Positions 15,797-24,310 of a stretch of 42,446 nucleotides of DNA are shown one piece after another. Within the stretch, counting starts at the first letter, position 1; each line of letters starts with the position of its first letter. Below the pieces are notes generated by a model, which had not been told where the DNA came from, did no database searches, and saw only the letters and a program-made list of their open reading frames with translations. The position numbers were made by a program, and so were the translations under genes. The DNA lies in assembly GCA_902805535.1 (NCBI GenBank), contig CADCTN010000094.1, forward strand, positions 1 to 42,446, read 5' to 3'. Origin of the DNA: an uncultured Blastococcus sp. (lineage in GTDB: Bacteria; Actinomycetota; Actinomycetes; Mycobacteriales; Geodermatophilaceae).

Positions 15797-16924
15797 GTGA
15801 TGCTGCCGCAGGAGGACCGAATGCCGCCCCCGCCTCACGGCGCCCTGCCTGACACCGCCCTGCCGGACAACGCCCTGCCGGACGCCGCCCTGCCTGACAC
15901 CGCCCTGCCTGACACCGCCCTGTGGGATGACGAGGTGGGGGCGGCCGGGGACCTCGTGAGCGTCATCATCCCGGCCAGGAACGAGGAGCGCGCCATCGGC
16001 GCGACGCTGGACGCCCTCCGTCGCCAGGACTACGAGAACCTGCAGATCATCGTCGTGGACGGCGGGTCCACCGACGGCACGGCCTCGGTGGTGCGGCGAC
16101 ACATGGCGGAGGACCCGCGGGTCGAGCTGGTGCCGAACCCGCGTGGGATCACACCCGTCGCCCTCAACATCGCGGTGGCGCATGCGCGCGGCCCGTGGTT
16201 GGTGCGCATGGATGCGCACTCGACGGTCGACCCGGGGTACGTCAGCGCCGCGGTGGCACGACTGCGCGAGGGACGGTGGGGTGGGGTCGGTGGACGCAAG
16301 GACGGGGCGGCCTCGTCACCGGCCGGCCGGGCGATCGCCGCAGCGCTCGGCAGCAGGTTCGGGGTCGGCGGCTCGGTCTACCACCACGGGACCACCGAGC
16401 AGGAGGTGGACCACATCCCCTTCGGGGCCTATCCCACCGAGCTCGTGCGCCGGCTGGGCGGCTGGGACGAGCGTCTCGTGACCAACCAGGACTTCGAGTT
16501 CGACTACCGACTGCGCCAGAGCGGAGCCCGGCTGCTCTTCGACCCCCGGCTCAGGATCGCCTGGCAGAGCAAGGAGTCGGTGCGGGACTTCTACCGCCAG
16601 TACCGCCGCTACGGCCGCGGCAAGGTGGACGTCGCCCTGCTGCATCCGCGGTCGCTCCGCCCCCGCCACCTCGTGCCGCCCCTTCTCGTGCCCTATCTCG
16701 CCGCTGCCGCCGCCGTCGCGGTGCGCAGACCGACAGGAGCCGCCGCGATGGTGGCCCCGTACGCCGCCGCGCTGACCGTCGCGTCCGTGCGGACCGCCCG
16801 CACGCTGGACGACCCTCGCGCCGGCATCTTCGTCCCGGCCGCATTCCTCGCCATGCACGTCGGCTGGGGCATCGGCGCCTGGTCGCGGGCGCTGGAGCTG
16901 CTCACCAGCAGGGCCGGACGGTGA
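15797..16924 (+). CDS. GT2 family glycosyltransferase, ExoA-like
   Basis: This 375-residue enzyme has a GT-A fold: SVIIPARNEERAIGATLDAL at ~54, VVDGGSTDGT, a DAH metal-binding motif in LVRMDAHSTVD, and NQDFEFDYRLRQSG as the acceptor-side motif, followed by basic helix YRRYGRGK and C-terminal membrane segments. This matches succinoglycan ExoA-type transferases, which add a sugar from a nucleotide donor to the lipid-linked repeat at the inner face of the membrane. The N-terminal ~30 residues are a low-complexity run of ALPDx pentapeptides encoded by 15-bp repeats, not part of the enzyme fold. GTG 15797 or ATG 15800 fit a gaggt site; ATG 15821 with its own ggagga is an alternative. Confidence 0.85.
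   Translation: MMLPQEDRMPPPPHGALPDTALPDNALPDAALPDTALPDTALWDDEVGAAGDLVSVIIPARNEERAIGATLDALRRQDYENLQIIVVDGGSTDGTASVVRRHMAEDPRVELVPNPRGITPVALNIAVAHARGPWLVRMDAHSTVDPGYVSAAVARLREGRWGGVGGRKDGAASSPAGRAIAAALGSRFGVGGSVYHHGTTEQEVDHIPFGAYPTELVRRLGGWDERLVTNQDFEFDYRLRQSGARLLFDPRLRIAWQSKESVRDFYRQYRRYGRGKVDVALLHPRSLRPRHLVPPLLVPYLAAAAAVAVRRPTGAAAMVAPYAAALTVASVRTARTLDDPRAGIFVPAAFLAMHVGWGIGAWSRALELLTSRAGR
15842..15916 (+). repeat. 15-bp tandem repeat encoding ALPDx
   Basis: Five in-frame copies of a gccctgccngacnnn unit lie head to tail, and a sixth partial copy follows. Units 1, 4 and 5 are identical; units 2 and 3 differ by a few bases. Each encodes Ala-Leu-Pro-Asp plus one variable residue, at the N-terminus of the GT2 protein. 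Copy number may vary by slippage. Confidence 0.9.
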
Positions 16925-18078
16925 GCTCCGGACCGGCCGCCGCGGAGCGCGCGAAGGAGGTGACCTCCCCGCACGTCGACTTCGATCTGCACGGCATCGT
17001 GGGGATCCGCCTGCTCGAGCCCCGAGCGCAGGACGTCGACACGATCACCCGCCAGATCGGCCCGCTGGCCGGCCGGCTCGACCGGGAGCCGGACATCACG
17101 GTCAGATTCGTCGACCGGCTGCCCGATCCGGGACGACTCACGTACGGGGGCTGGCCGGACTCGGCCGCCGCGGGCGACGACTTCTACCTGCTCCGCGGCA
17201 GGGAGGGGACGGCCGCCGGCACCCTCCTTCCCGTAGACACGATCGGCGAGCGCTGCGACATCGTGACCGAGCGGCGAGCCGGCCACGTCCCCCACCTGCT
17301 CGCAGTCATCAACCTGACGGCGCTCGCCAGGGGGGTCCTTCCCCTGCACGCCTCCGCCTTCAACCACCGCGGGACCGGCGTCCTCGCCACCGGCTGGGCC
17401 AAGGGCGGGAAGACCGAGACCCTGCTCGCGTTCGCCGCACGGGGCGCGCACTACGTGGGCGACGAGTGGGTCTATCTCACGCCCGACGGCAACATGCACG
17501 GCGTCCCCGAGCCGATCAGGCTCTGGCACTGGCACCTGGCGCAGCTACCGGCATTGCGCGCCGCCCTCCCCCGGAGCACGAGGGCCCGGCTCGGTGCGCT
17601 GGTGTCGATGGCCTCGTCGGCGACCGCCGCGGGGAGCGCATTGACGGGACTCCCCGCCTCGGTGCTGCGGCGCACGGCACCGGTGCTGCGTCGGCAGGCA
17701 TACGTGCAGGTCCCTCCTGCGAGACTGTTCGGGCAGGACGCGGTCGCTCTGCGCGGACACCTGGATCACGTCCTGCTCGTCGTCAGCCACGACCGGCCGG
17801 AGATCGCCATCGAGCCGGTGTCCGGGGCCGAGGTCGCCGCTCGGATGGCCGCCTCCCTGGAGGACGAGCGCAGCCCCTTCCTCCAGATGTACCGCCAGTT
17901 CCGGTTCCTGTTCCCGGAGCGCCGCGCCGTCGTCGTCGAGCAAGCCCTCGAGATCGAGCGTCGGCTGCTCGAGCAACTGCTCTCCGACCGACCGGCGCAC
18001 CTGCTCCGCCACCCGTACCCCGTCCGGCTGGACTCGCTGGTCGAACCGGTCGAGGCCGTCCTCGGGGCCCGGCCGTGA
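16921..18078 (+). CDS. HprK-like P-loop ATPase of the polysaccharide locus
   Basis: This 385-residue protein has a P-loop at 158-165 (GWAKGGKT) followed by a GDEWVY segment, the arrangement seen in HPr kinase/phosphorylase-related proteins. An N-terminal alpha/beta region (~20-140) precedes it, and a ~200-residue helical C-terminus follows. No HPr or HTH partner domain is present. Related genes recur in actinobacterial polysaccharide clusters without known function; it may phosphorylate a small molecule or a protein in assembly. The GTG start overlaps the GT2 stop (GTGA), so it is translationally coupled to the glycosyltransferase. The true substrate is unknown. Confidence 0.6.
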   Translation: MSSGPAAAERAKEVTSPHVDFDLHGIVGIRLLEPRAQDVDTITRQIGPLAGRLDREPDITVRFVDRLPDPGRLTYGGWPDSAAAGDDFYLLRGREGTAAGTLLPVDTIGERCDIVTERRAGHVPHLLAVINLTALARGVLPLHASAFNHRGTGVLATGWAKGGKTETLLAFAARGAHYVGDEWVYLTPDGNMHGVPEPIRLWHWHLAQLPALRAALPRSTRARLGALVSMASSATAAGSALTGLPASVLRRTAPVLRRQAYVQVPPARLFGQDAVALRGHLDHVLLVVSHDRPEIAIEPVSGAEVAARMAASLEDERSPFLQMYRQFRFLFPERRAVVVEQALEIERRLLEQLLSDRPAHLLRHPYPVRLDSLVEPVEAVLGARP

Positions 18079-18117
18079 CGTCCGCGAGATCCACGGGTCA
18101 CCGCGGATCAACTCGTG

Positions 18118-18152
18118 GTGCTGGCGCGCACGGCGTGCTTAGCTGCCAGCAC
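18118..18152 (+). promoter_or_regulatory. Stable stem-loop upstream of first Wzz-like gene
   Basis: A perfect 8-bp outer stem gtgctggc (18118-18125) / gccagcac (18145-18152) encloses a smaller gcac / gtgc stem. It begins 40 nt after the HprK-like stop and ends 50 nt before the ATG of the Wzz-like gene. It could terminate the upstream transcript or act as a leader hairpin controlling the co-polymerase gene. Confidence 0.45.
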
Positions 18153-18201
18153 TGTTCGACGACCGCGGGGACCGAGATATGACAGCACCGTCGAGGGGCC
18201 G

Positions 18202-19455
18202 ATGAGAGCAGCGGGTACCGATGCCGTCGGCGCGCTGCGCTGGGGCCTGCGTCGGTACCTCTGGCTGGTCCTCGCCTGCGTCCTGCTCGGGGCGGTCGTC
18301 GCGCCTCGGCTGGAAGCCAGGTACGAGACGCAGGTCGAGGCGGAGGCGCTCGTCATCGCCCAGCGACTGGACATGGAGCTGGTCGCGCTCCCGCGGTACG
18401 GCGAAGCGGTCTTCGACAACGGAGCGGTCGCCCAGGCGGTCGCGGCGAAGTTCGGCAACGCCGGCCCGGTCGAGGACATCATCCCCAACCGCGTGTCACT
18501 GGTCGCCGAGCAGGACTCGATCGTCTTCCGGGTCGTCGGGCACGACGTCGACCCGCAGATCGCCGCCGACCTCGCGAACACCGCGACCGAAGCGTTCGTC
18601 CCCGCGCTCAACGTCACCGGCGTGGGGGCAGGGGCCTTTGCGCTCCAGAGTCCCGCGACACCGCCCCCCGCGCTCGATGCCGGGCTCAGCAAGAAGCTCG
18701 CCGTCCCCGTGGGTCTCGTCTCGGGATTCATCCTCGCCCTCGCGCTCGTGTCCCTGCTCCTCATCGTCCGCCGGCCGGTGATCACGGCGGAGGACGCCGA
18801 GGACGTGACCGGTGTCCCAGCACTGGGCACGGTCAAGGTGCCCAGGACGCGACGCGGTGTGTACGCCCCGCCGGAGGACTTTGCCGGGCTGGTGCCGGTG
18901 TGCCGCCGTCTACTGCACCTGTCGACCCCCACCGTGGTCCTGGTGAGCCGGCGCCGCGAGCAGCGTGCGCGCAGGCAGCTCACGGCTGCGATGGCCAGGA
19001 TCCTGGCGCGCGTGCGGGACGTCCAGCTGATCGGCCCGACGATGCCGGAGCTGCCGGGCATCCGCTCCATCGGCACCTTCGAGCTGGACGGGATGGTGGG
19101 CGAGTTCGGGAGCACGAGAGCCGGACGCCCCACATCGAGCAGTGATCACGAGACCGGCCGGCCAGAGCTCTCACTCGTCGACAGCACCGATCCGCTCGAT
19201 CTCGTGCAGCCGCCCCGGATGACCGCCACCGTCCTCGTCGTCCGGGTGGGCATCCGCAGTGCTGCGCTGCAGGCTGCGGTCGTCGAGCACCTCGGGGGCA
19301 GCGCGGAGGCCCGGCTGGTCCTGGTCAGGTACAGGCGCTGGTCACGGTTCCGAGGGGGCTCGCGCGTGCAGCCGACCGATGACGTGGAGGCTCCCGACGG
19401 CGAGGTCCCCGACGACAAGGCCCCCGACGACAAGGTCCTCGCGGACAAGGGGTGA
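18202..19455 (+). CDS. Wzz-like polysaccharide co-polymerase with degenerate kinase domain (paralog 1)
   Basis: This 417-residue membrane protein has an N-terminal helix (YLWLVLACVLLGAVVAP), an extracytoplasmic domain, and a second helix (VGLVSGFILALALVSLLLIV), the layout of Wzz/chain-length proteins. Behind TM2 comes a region that follows the fold order of bacterial tyrosine kinases but lacks the P-loop: PTVVLVSRRREQRARR stands where the Walker A strand would be, and SLVDSTDPLD plus TVLVVRVG where the later strands would be. It probably controls chain length but cannot bind ATP in the usual way. The tail has 15-bp repeats encoding PDDK-like units. ATG 18202 follows a gagggg site. A paralog is at 27486-28697. 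Confidence 0.75.
   Translation: MRAAGTDAVGALRWGLRRYLWLVLACVLLGAVVAPRLEARYETQVEAEALVIAQRLDMELVALPRYGEAVFDNGAVAQAVAAKFGNAGPVEDIIPNRVSLVAEQDSIVFRVVGHDVDPQIAADLANTATEAFVPALNVTGVGAGAFALQSPATPPPALDAGLSKKLAVPVGLVSGFILALALVSLLLIVRRPVITAEDAEDVTGVPALGTVKVPRTRRGVYAPPEDFAGLVPVCRRLLHLSTPTVVLVSRRREQRARRQLTAAMARILARVRDVQLIGPTMPELPGIRSIGTFELDGMVGEFGSTRAGRPTSSSDHETGRPELSLVDSTDPLDLVQPPRMTATVLVVRVGIRSAALQAAVVEHLGGSAEARLVLVRYRRWSRFRGGSRVQPTDDVEAPDGEVPDDKAPDDKVLADKG
19393..19437 (+). repeat. 15-bp tandem repeat in Wzz-like C-terminal tail
   Basis: Three consecutive 15-bp units (cccgacggcgaggtc, then cccgacgacaaggcc, then cccgacgacaaggtc) encode acidic PDxxx pentapeptides at the extreme C-terminus. The unit length equals that of the repeat at 15842-15916 in the GT2 gene. 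Confidence 0.8.
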
Positions 19456-19492
19456 GGACCTCCCGCCGGTGGACGTGGGCGGCGGCTGACGG

Positions 19493-20644
19493 TCACGTCG
19501 CGTTGCGGTCGCCGTCCGATTCACAGATCGCGAGCAGCCGTTCGGCCTCTCGACGCAGGTAGCCGGACGTCCACCGGAGGGACGCTGTGCGCAGGCGTCC
19601 GCGCCATCCCACCGCCGGACGGTCGACGAGCGCCGACCACTTGTCGAGGGTGATGAGCAGCTGGTAGCAACGGAGCTCGGGCAGGGCCAGCTGCCCGTCT
19701 GCCAGGTAGCCCGCGATGACATCCCGCTCACGGCGGTCCAGTTCGCTGTGGCTGAAGGCCGCGCCACGCGTGTGCACCTGAATGCCCGACAGCCGCATGG
19801 CGACGAGCAGACGACACAGGTCCTCGTGGCGGGGCACCGCCCAGCGTGGCATGGGGTCGAAGACGGACAGCCGGCCGTCCACGCCCACGAACATGTTCCG
19901 AGGGGCGTAATCGCCGTGCCCGACGGCCAGCGGAAGCCGCTCCGGTAGGCGGTGCGCCGCGATCTCGGCACCCCGGCGTGCCACCTCGCCGGCCGCCCGA
20001 CGCCCCAGTCGCGAGCGGAGGTACTCGTCGTAGGCGAGGAACCGGTCCACGACGTCGTGACGCGTCGCCTGTCGCTCGGGCAGCCCCTCGACGGACAGCT
20101 CTCGCTGGAAACTGTCCAGCCAGGCGCCGGCCTGCCGGCAGGCGGTTCCTGTGCCGGGGGGTGGTGTCGTAGCCCGCTGCGCGGACAAGCGGGTGCCGCT
20201 CAGCAGGAGCCGCCGGAACGTCGGGGCGTCGACGTACTCCATGAGGATGGTGTCGTGGCCGACCAGATGGTCCAGGGGACGGACCGCGCCGAACCGCGGG
20301 TCCCTCGCGACGACCATGGCCTGGATGGCCCGCAGCCCGGCGTACTCGAGAGCGGTCTGCTCGGACGGAGGCAGTGACCCGGGCGAGAGCCGGGGCCGTG
20401 CGCCCGGTCGCTCGCCGCCGTCGCCGCCCGGCCAACCGCGGCGGACCTTCGCCAGCACGTGTGGCCGCGGCCCGCCGTCGAGGTGCACGGCGTACAGAAC
20501 CGCACGCGGCCGCTCGACGAGGCGGCGAAGCCGCGCGGCCGGCCGCCTGCCGGCGTCCGGGAACCAGTCGCCGGCACGCTGCTCGACGCGGGCGACGATC
20601 GCCTCCTCGACGTCCGGCGAGCGACCGGCGAAGGGTTGTGCCAT
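19493..20644 (-). CDS. APH-fold phosphotransferase (paralog 1)
   Basis: This 383-residue protein has the aminoglycoside phosphotransferase/protein-kinase-like fold. The catalytic loop is HGDYAPRN (243-250), and the metal-binding site reads VFDPMPRW just after it; the N-lobe has AKVRRG and a TALEYAGLRAI helix. Such enzymes phosphorylate small hydroxylated substrates, here probably a sugar or lipid-sugar. It is convergent with the first Wzz-like gene (37-nt gap) and lies 64 nt downstream of a sulfotransferase gene on the same strand. ATG 20644 was chosen because the resulting N-terminus matches that of its paralog at 24311-25471. A role in antibiotic resistance is not suggested by context. Confidence 0.75.
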   Translation of the reverse strand: MAQPFAGRSPDVEEAIVARVEQRAGDWFPDAGRRPAARLRRLVERPRAVLYAVHLDGGPRPHVLAKVRRGWPGGDGGERPGARPRLSPGSLPPSEQTALEYAGLRAIQAMVVARDPRFGAVRPLDHLVGHDTILMEYVDAPTFRRLLLSGTRLSAQRATTPPPGTGTACRQAGAWLDSFQRELSVEGLPERQATRHDVVDRFLAYDEYLRSRLGRRAAGEVARRGAEIAAHRLPERLPLAVGHGDYAPRNMFVGVDGRLSVFDPMPRWAVPRHEDLCRLLVAMRLSGIQVHTRGAAFSHSELDRRERDVIAGYLADGQLALPELRCYQLLITLDKWSALVDRPAVGWRGRLRTASLRWTSGYLRREAERLLAICESDGDRNAT

Positions 20645-20708
20645 CGTGCCCAGTCCTCGCTCCACTCGTGACCTGCGATCAAGCGTCCGACGCGACACGC
20701 GCAGGGGA

Positions 20709-21794
20709 TCAACCGCGTCTGCTGCCGGCCCACCTGCGGGCGCCCCGCAGCTCGTCGGGCATCCCCGCGGCACGGCGCTGTGCGCGCCGCAGGGCATCGC
20801 TCCAGCGGATGGCGCGACGCGAACGGACCCGCACCAGGGCGGCCTCGGCCCGCTGCAGGCGCTTGGCCAGCTCGGCCGGGTTCATGTCCGGCATGATCGT
20901 CTCGTCGGCACGATCACCGAGTGCGACGGCCTGGGGCCCGCGTTGCCTGTCGGCCAGGGCTGCCCCGGTGAGCAGTCGCCGTCGGCCCACCGCACCGTGC
21001 GGGACCAGCGGGCCCAGCGGGCCGGGCCGGCTCGGGTCGTAGCCGAAGAATGCGGCGAGCGGACCGACCTGGTCGACCAGCAGCTCGAGCTCGTTCCCCT
21101 GGAGAGCCTCGGCCCAGCGGTCGGCGAGCTCCGGCGTGATGGGGTCGCGCGTACGGGTGGCGCCAGCGGAGAGCCGTGGCGCACCACGAGCTGCCTGGAC
21201 GTCGTTGTGCCGCAGCATGTCCTCCGACCATGGCTCGCCCAGCCAGTCGACCAGCTCGCGCAACGTGCCCTCCGTGTCCTGCACGAGGTCCTCGTAGCGG
21301 AGAAGGGAGAAGCGGTCCCCACCGAGTTCCAGACCGCGCTGGAGGATCTCCTTGTTCGTGCTGTCCCAGTACGTCACTGCGTCGGCGGTCGCGTAGTGGA
21401 ACTTGCGGGTCAGCGAGTGCACGACGGCGCCGGGATGACGCACGATCCCGACGAAGACGGCGTCCGGGAAGACGGTCGCCATCTGGGGGATGTGCTGGGC
21501 GTGGAACGGCGTCTTCTCCCCCCACCGCTGCTTGCCCTGGCCCACCGCATGGCGCTCGAACAGGCCGGAGTAGAACTCCCGCAGCCGGGCGTCGAACTCC
21601 TCCTCGGTCCAGCCGATCCGCTCGTACCAACCGCGCCCGTGCTTCCAGTTCGGGATCTGCTTGGTGGCCGCGAGAGCGCCCATGAAGCCGGTCTCCTCAC
21701 TGACCGCGATGTGCGGGTGCGCATCGAGGACCAGGCGGAAGAGAGTACTTCCCGACCTCATGGTGCCGACGACGAAGATCGGGCTTTCCAGCAT
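20709..21794 (-). CDS. PAPS-dependent sulfotransferase (1)
   Basis: This 361-residue protein has the sulfotransferase 5'-phosphosulfate loop VGTMRSGST (9-17) and a 3'-phosphate-binding segment VRHPGAVVHSL near residue 130, with RYEDLVQD and LGEPWS further on. It should transfer sulfate from PAPS to a hydroxyl of the polysaccharide or its lipid-linked precursor. The last ~70 residues are basic and may form a coiled tail. The ATG directly abuts the stop codon of the Wzy-like gene (TAG then ATG), so the pair is cotranscribed and sulfation is tied to polymerisation. The PAPS supply genes cysD and cysNC lie at 35.5-38.3 kb. Confidence 0.85.
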   Translation of the reverse strand: MLESPIFVVGTMRSGSTLFRLVLDAHPHIAVSEETGFMGALAATKQIPNWKHGRGWYERIGWTEEEFDARLREFYSGLFERHAVGQGKQRWGEKTPFHAQHIPQMATVFPDAVFVGIVRHPGAVVHSLTRKFHYATADAVTYWDSTNKEILQRGLELGGDRFSLLRYEDLVQDTEGTLRELVDWLGEPWSEDMLRHNDVQAARGAPRLSAGATRTRDPITPELADRWAEALQGNELELLVDQVGPLAAFFGYDPSRPGPLGPLVPHGAVGRRRLLTGAALADRQRGPQAVALGDRADETIMPDMNPAELAKRLQRAEAALVRVRSRRAIRWSDALRRAQRRAAGMPDELRGARRWAGSRRG

Positions 21795-23105
21795 CTAGCG
21801 ACCGTCCTGTCCCGCTGCCAGGGGACGACGACGCTCCGCGGGCGCATCCCGGAGACGACCCGCGCGCACGGAAGCGATCACCGTTCCTGAGACAGCTACG
21901 TAGGTGAGTACCGCCCAGAAGAACTTGAACTCGAGGTTGGAGAGGAAGAACGACGAGGCGATGATGCCGAGAATGGCGCCCATCGGTGGTCCGCGCATCG
22001 AAACCGGCAGACGGAGAGCGGTCCAGATGGCCAGACCCAGGCCGACGACCACCAGGAGGAACCCGGCGACGCCTGTCTCGATCAGGGCCAGCAGGAAGAT
22101 GTTGTGCGGTTCGTAGGCGGTTCCCCGCCGGAGCACCTTGGCTTCCGCGACCGAGGCCCGCTCCTCCGCGTAGACAGACGGGAACCCGCCCCAGCCGGCT
22201 CCGGTGAGGCAGTAGTGGCGGCATGCGTACAACCCGACCGCCCAGATCTCCGTCCGCCCCGATGTCGTGTCCTTGTTGACCTGACGTTCCCCTAGACCGC
22301 CGGGGTTCACCACCACGATGACCGCCAGGACCGCCACCGCCGCCCCCACGAGCGCCGCCTTCGCGATGCGCCGGGCCGCACTGAACAGAATGATGGACAT
22401 GAAGACCACGAGGATGGCGAGCAGCCCGCCCCGGGATCCGGTCATCAGGACACCGAGCAGCATGGCCAGCGTCACGGCGCCGTACACCACCCGCCAACGG
22501 CCCATCCCGGTCAAGGTGCGCCCGGCTGCGATCGCGGCGGGCAGCAAGAGGGACGCCGCCTGGTTGTTCGCACCGAGCAGGTCGTCGCCGAACCGGCCCG
22601 CGCCCCCGTCGAACGCCGGAAGCCCGCCGAGGAACAGCACCTGCGCCAGCCCGTACCCGACGACCAGCGCACCGCCCAGCACGATCGAATTCTCGAACAG
22701 CCGCAGCGTCTGCACGTCGAAACGGGTGAGCACCAGGGCGACGAAGAGCAGCACCAGGCTCGACAGGACCGCGAATCCCTCGACGGTGGCCGACGGCGCG
22801 ATGCTCCAGAACAACGAGAGCCCGCACAGTGCGAGGAAGGCGAGCCAGACCGGCACCTCTATCGGGAGCTGCGTGCTTCCTCGCCTGGTCGTGACGAGCT
22901 GGGCCAGCAGCCCGACTCCGAGCAGCAGCCCGAGCAATGACGACACCGAACCGAAGGGTCCCGGCCCGACGGCCAGCAGGGAACTGAACGGGATCAGCAC
23001 GGCGTAGGGCGGGAGCGCGTAGCGCAGTGGGTCTCGTAGGCATGCGACGGCGTAGGCCACCAGGAGCGGCGCGAATGCTGCCCCGAGCAGCAACTGCAGC
23101 GACAT
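21795..23105 (-). CDS. O-antigen ligase/Wzy-type polysaccharide polymerase
   Basis: This 436-residue protein has about 11-12 membrane helices and one large extracytoplasmic loop carrying SGRTEIWAVGLYACRHY, TGAGWGGFPSV and EPHNIFLLALIETG, the features of the Wzy_C/O-antigen ligase family. The MTGSRGG motif before it is also typical. It should polymerise lipid-linked repeat units, or ligate chains, on the outer face of the membrane. The ATG follows a strong aaggagggg site. It is divergent from a second sulfotransferase gene across 77 nt and is followed without gap by the first sulfotransferase. Confidence 0.85.
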   Translation of the reverse strand: MSLQLLLGAAFAPLLVAYAVACLRDPLRYALPPYAVLIPFSSLLAVGPGPFGSVSSLLGLLLGVGLLAQLVTTRRGSTQLPIEVPVWLAFLALCGLSLFWSIAPSATVEGFAVLSSLVLLFVALVLTRFDVQTLRLFENSIVLGGALVVGYGLAQVLFLGGLPAFDGGAGRFGDDLLGANNQAASLLLPAAIAAGRTLTGMGRWRVVYGAVTLAMLLGVLMTGSRGGLLAILVVFMSIILFSAARRIAKAALVGAAVAVLAVIVVVNPGGLGERQVNKDTTSGRTEIWAVGLYACRHYCLTGAGWGGFPSVYAEERASVAEAKVLRRGTAYEPHNIFLLALIETGVAGFLLVVVGLGLAIWTALRLPVSMRGPPMGAILGIIASSFFLSNLEFKFFWAVLTYVAVSGTVIASVRAGRLRDAPAERRRPLAAGQDGR

Positions 23106-23182
23106 GCCGCGCCCCTCCTTCCCCTGAGACGCGGCGATACTTGCACACCGCAGGGGCCATCGGGGGCGGTACGTTGCGCACG

Positions 23183-24184
23183 ATGAGTTCGACCAAGCTG
23201 CTCTCCATCGTCGGCCCAGGCCGCAGTGGGACCACCATCATCGCGAGCGTGCTCGGAGAGATCGACGGCGTCTGCAACGTCGGGGAGCTGCGGTGGCTCT
23301 GGGGGCGGGGAATCCTCGAGCGCCGTCCCTGCGGCTGCGGACTGCCCCCGGACGAGTGCCCCGTCTGGTCCAGGGTCGTCGGGAAGGTTCGCGAGGAGGG
23401 CAGTGAGTCGCCCGCCGAGATCGTCGCGGCGCAAGGCAAACTGGCGTCCCGCCGACAGCGGCTGCGCGTCATCCGCAGCGCGACCCGGGGCCAGGTCGAC
23501 TGGCCGGCGCTGGAACGTGTCCGCGCGGTCACCCAGCGGCTGATCCCCGCCATTGTCGACGTGACGGATGCGCGGGTGATCGTCGACAGCTCGAAGCGCG
23601 CTCACGACGCCGCTGTCCTCGCCGGTCTCGACGGTGTGGAGCACTACGTGCTGCACATCGTGCGCGACCCCTGCGCCGTCGCCTTCTCGTGGCAGCGGCG
23701 GGACAAGACGGTGCACATCGGGGACCGGACCCGGACGATGTCCACACGCCGGCTGCTACCGAGCTGCCAGCGCTGGCTCGAGAACTGCCTGAGCGCCGAG
23801 GTCCTGCGCCGACACGTACCGCCGGAACGGTGGATGTTCCTCCGCTACGAGGACTTCGCGACCGAGCCGCAGGCGGCCGTCGCCCGGCTCCTCGCCTTCC
23901 TCGGGGAGCACGGGACCCCGCCGTTCGCCGACGAACGGAACATCGTGCTCGGGGTACAGCACACGGTGGCCGGGAACCCGAACCGCTTCCGGGTCGGCAC
24001 GGTCAGGATCACCCTCGACGACGAGTGGAACCGGCGGATGCCGCGGCGACGCCGTCTCGCCGTCCGGGCCATCACGTGGCCGGGCCTGCTCCGCTACCAT
24101 TACCCGCTGACCGGCGGACTGGTCCGGCGACCGGGCCGACCCGGTCACCGAGAGGACAGCAGGGGTCTCCCGGCCACCGGCTGA
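23183..24184 (+). CDS. PAPS-dependent sulfotransferase (2)
   Basis: This 333-residue protein carries a 5'-phosphosulfate loop GPGRSGTT (11-18) and a 3'-phosphate-binding segment containing DSSKRAHD near residue 135, plus LHIVRDPCAVAFSW and RYEDFATEP. Two CxC-like clusters (RPCGCGLPPDECPVW, about 48-62) suggest a local metal or disulfide site; such a Cys-rich stretch is frequent in actinobacterial sulfotransferases of this subgroup. It differs clearly from the first sulfotransferase, so the two likely modify different positions. It is divergent from the polymerase gene and shares its 77-nt promoter region. The C-terminal ~25 residues are low-complexity. Confidence 0.82.
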   Translation: MSSTKLLSIVGPGRSGTTIIASVLGEIDGVCNVGELRWLWGRGILERRPCGCGLPPDECPVWSRVVGKVREEGSESPAEIVAAQGKLASRRQRLRVIRSATRGQVDWPALERVRAVTQRLIPAIVDVTDARVIVDSSKRAHDAAVLAGLDGVEHYVLHIVRDPCAVAFSWQRRDKTVHIGDRTRTMSTRRLLPSCQRWLENCLSAEVLRRHVPPERWMFLRYEDFATEPQAAVARLLAFLGEHGTPPFADERNIVLGVQHTVAGNPNRFRVGTVRITLDDEWNRRMPRRRRLAVRAITWPGLLRYHYPLTGGLVRRPGRPGHREDSRGLPATG

Positions 24185-24310
24185 CAGGCCGATCGGTTCG
24201 GACGGCGACCCCCGGACGTGTCCGGACCGAGCGCGTCGCTCCGAACCGTCCGGAACCGATGCCGCACCGCGATCGGCGTCCGAACGACTCCTGGTCCTAC
24301 ACTCTCGGAC

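Noticed and set aside
19493-20644. Aminoglycoside resistance gene
   Set aside because: The APH fold is generic and the gene sits in a polysaccharide locus with a paralog; nothing points to antibiotic substrates.
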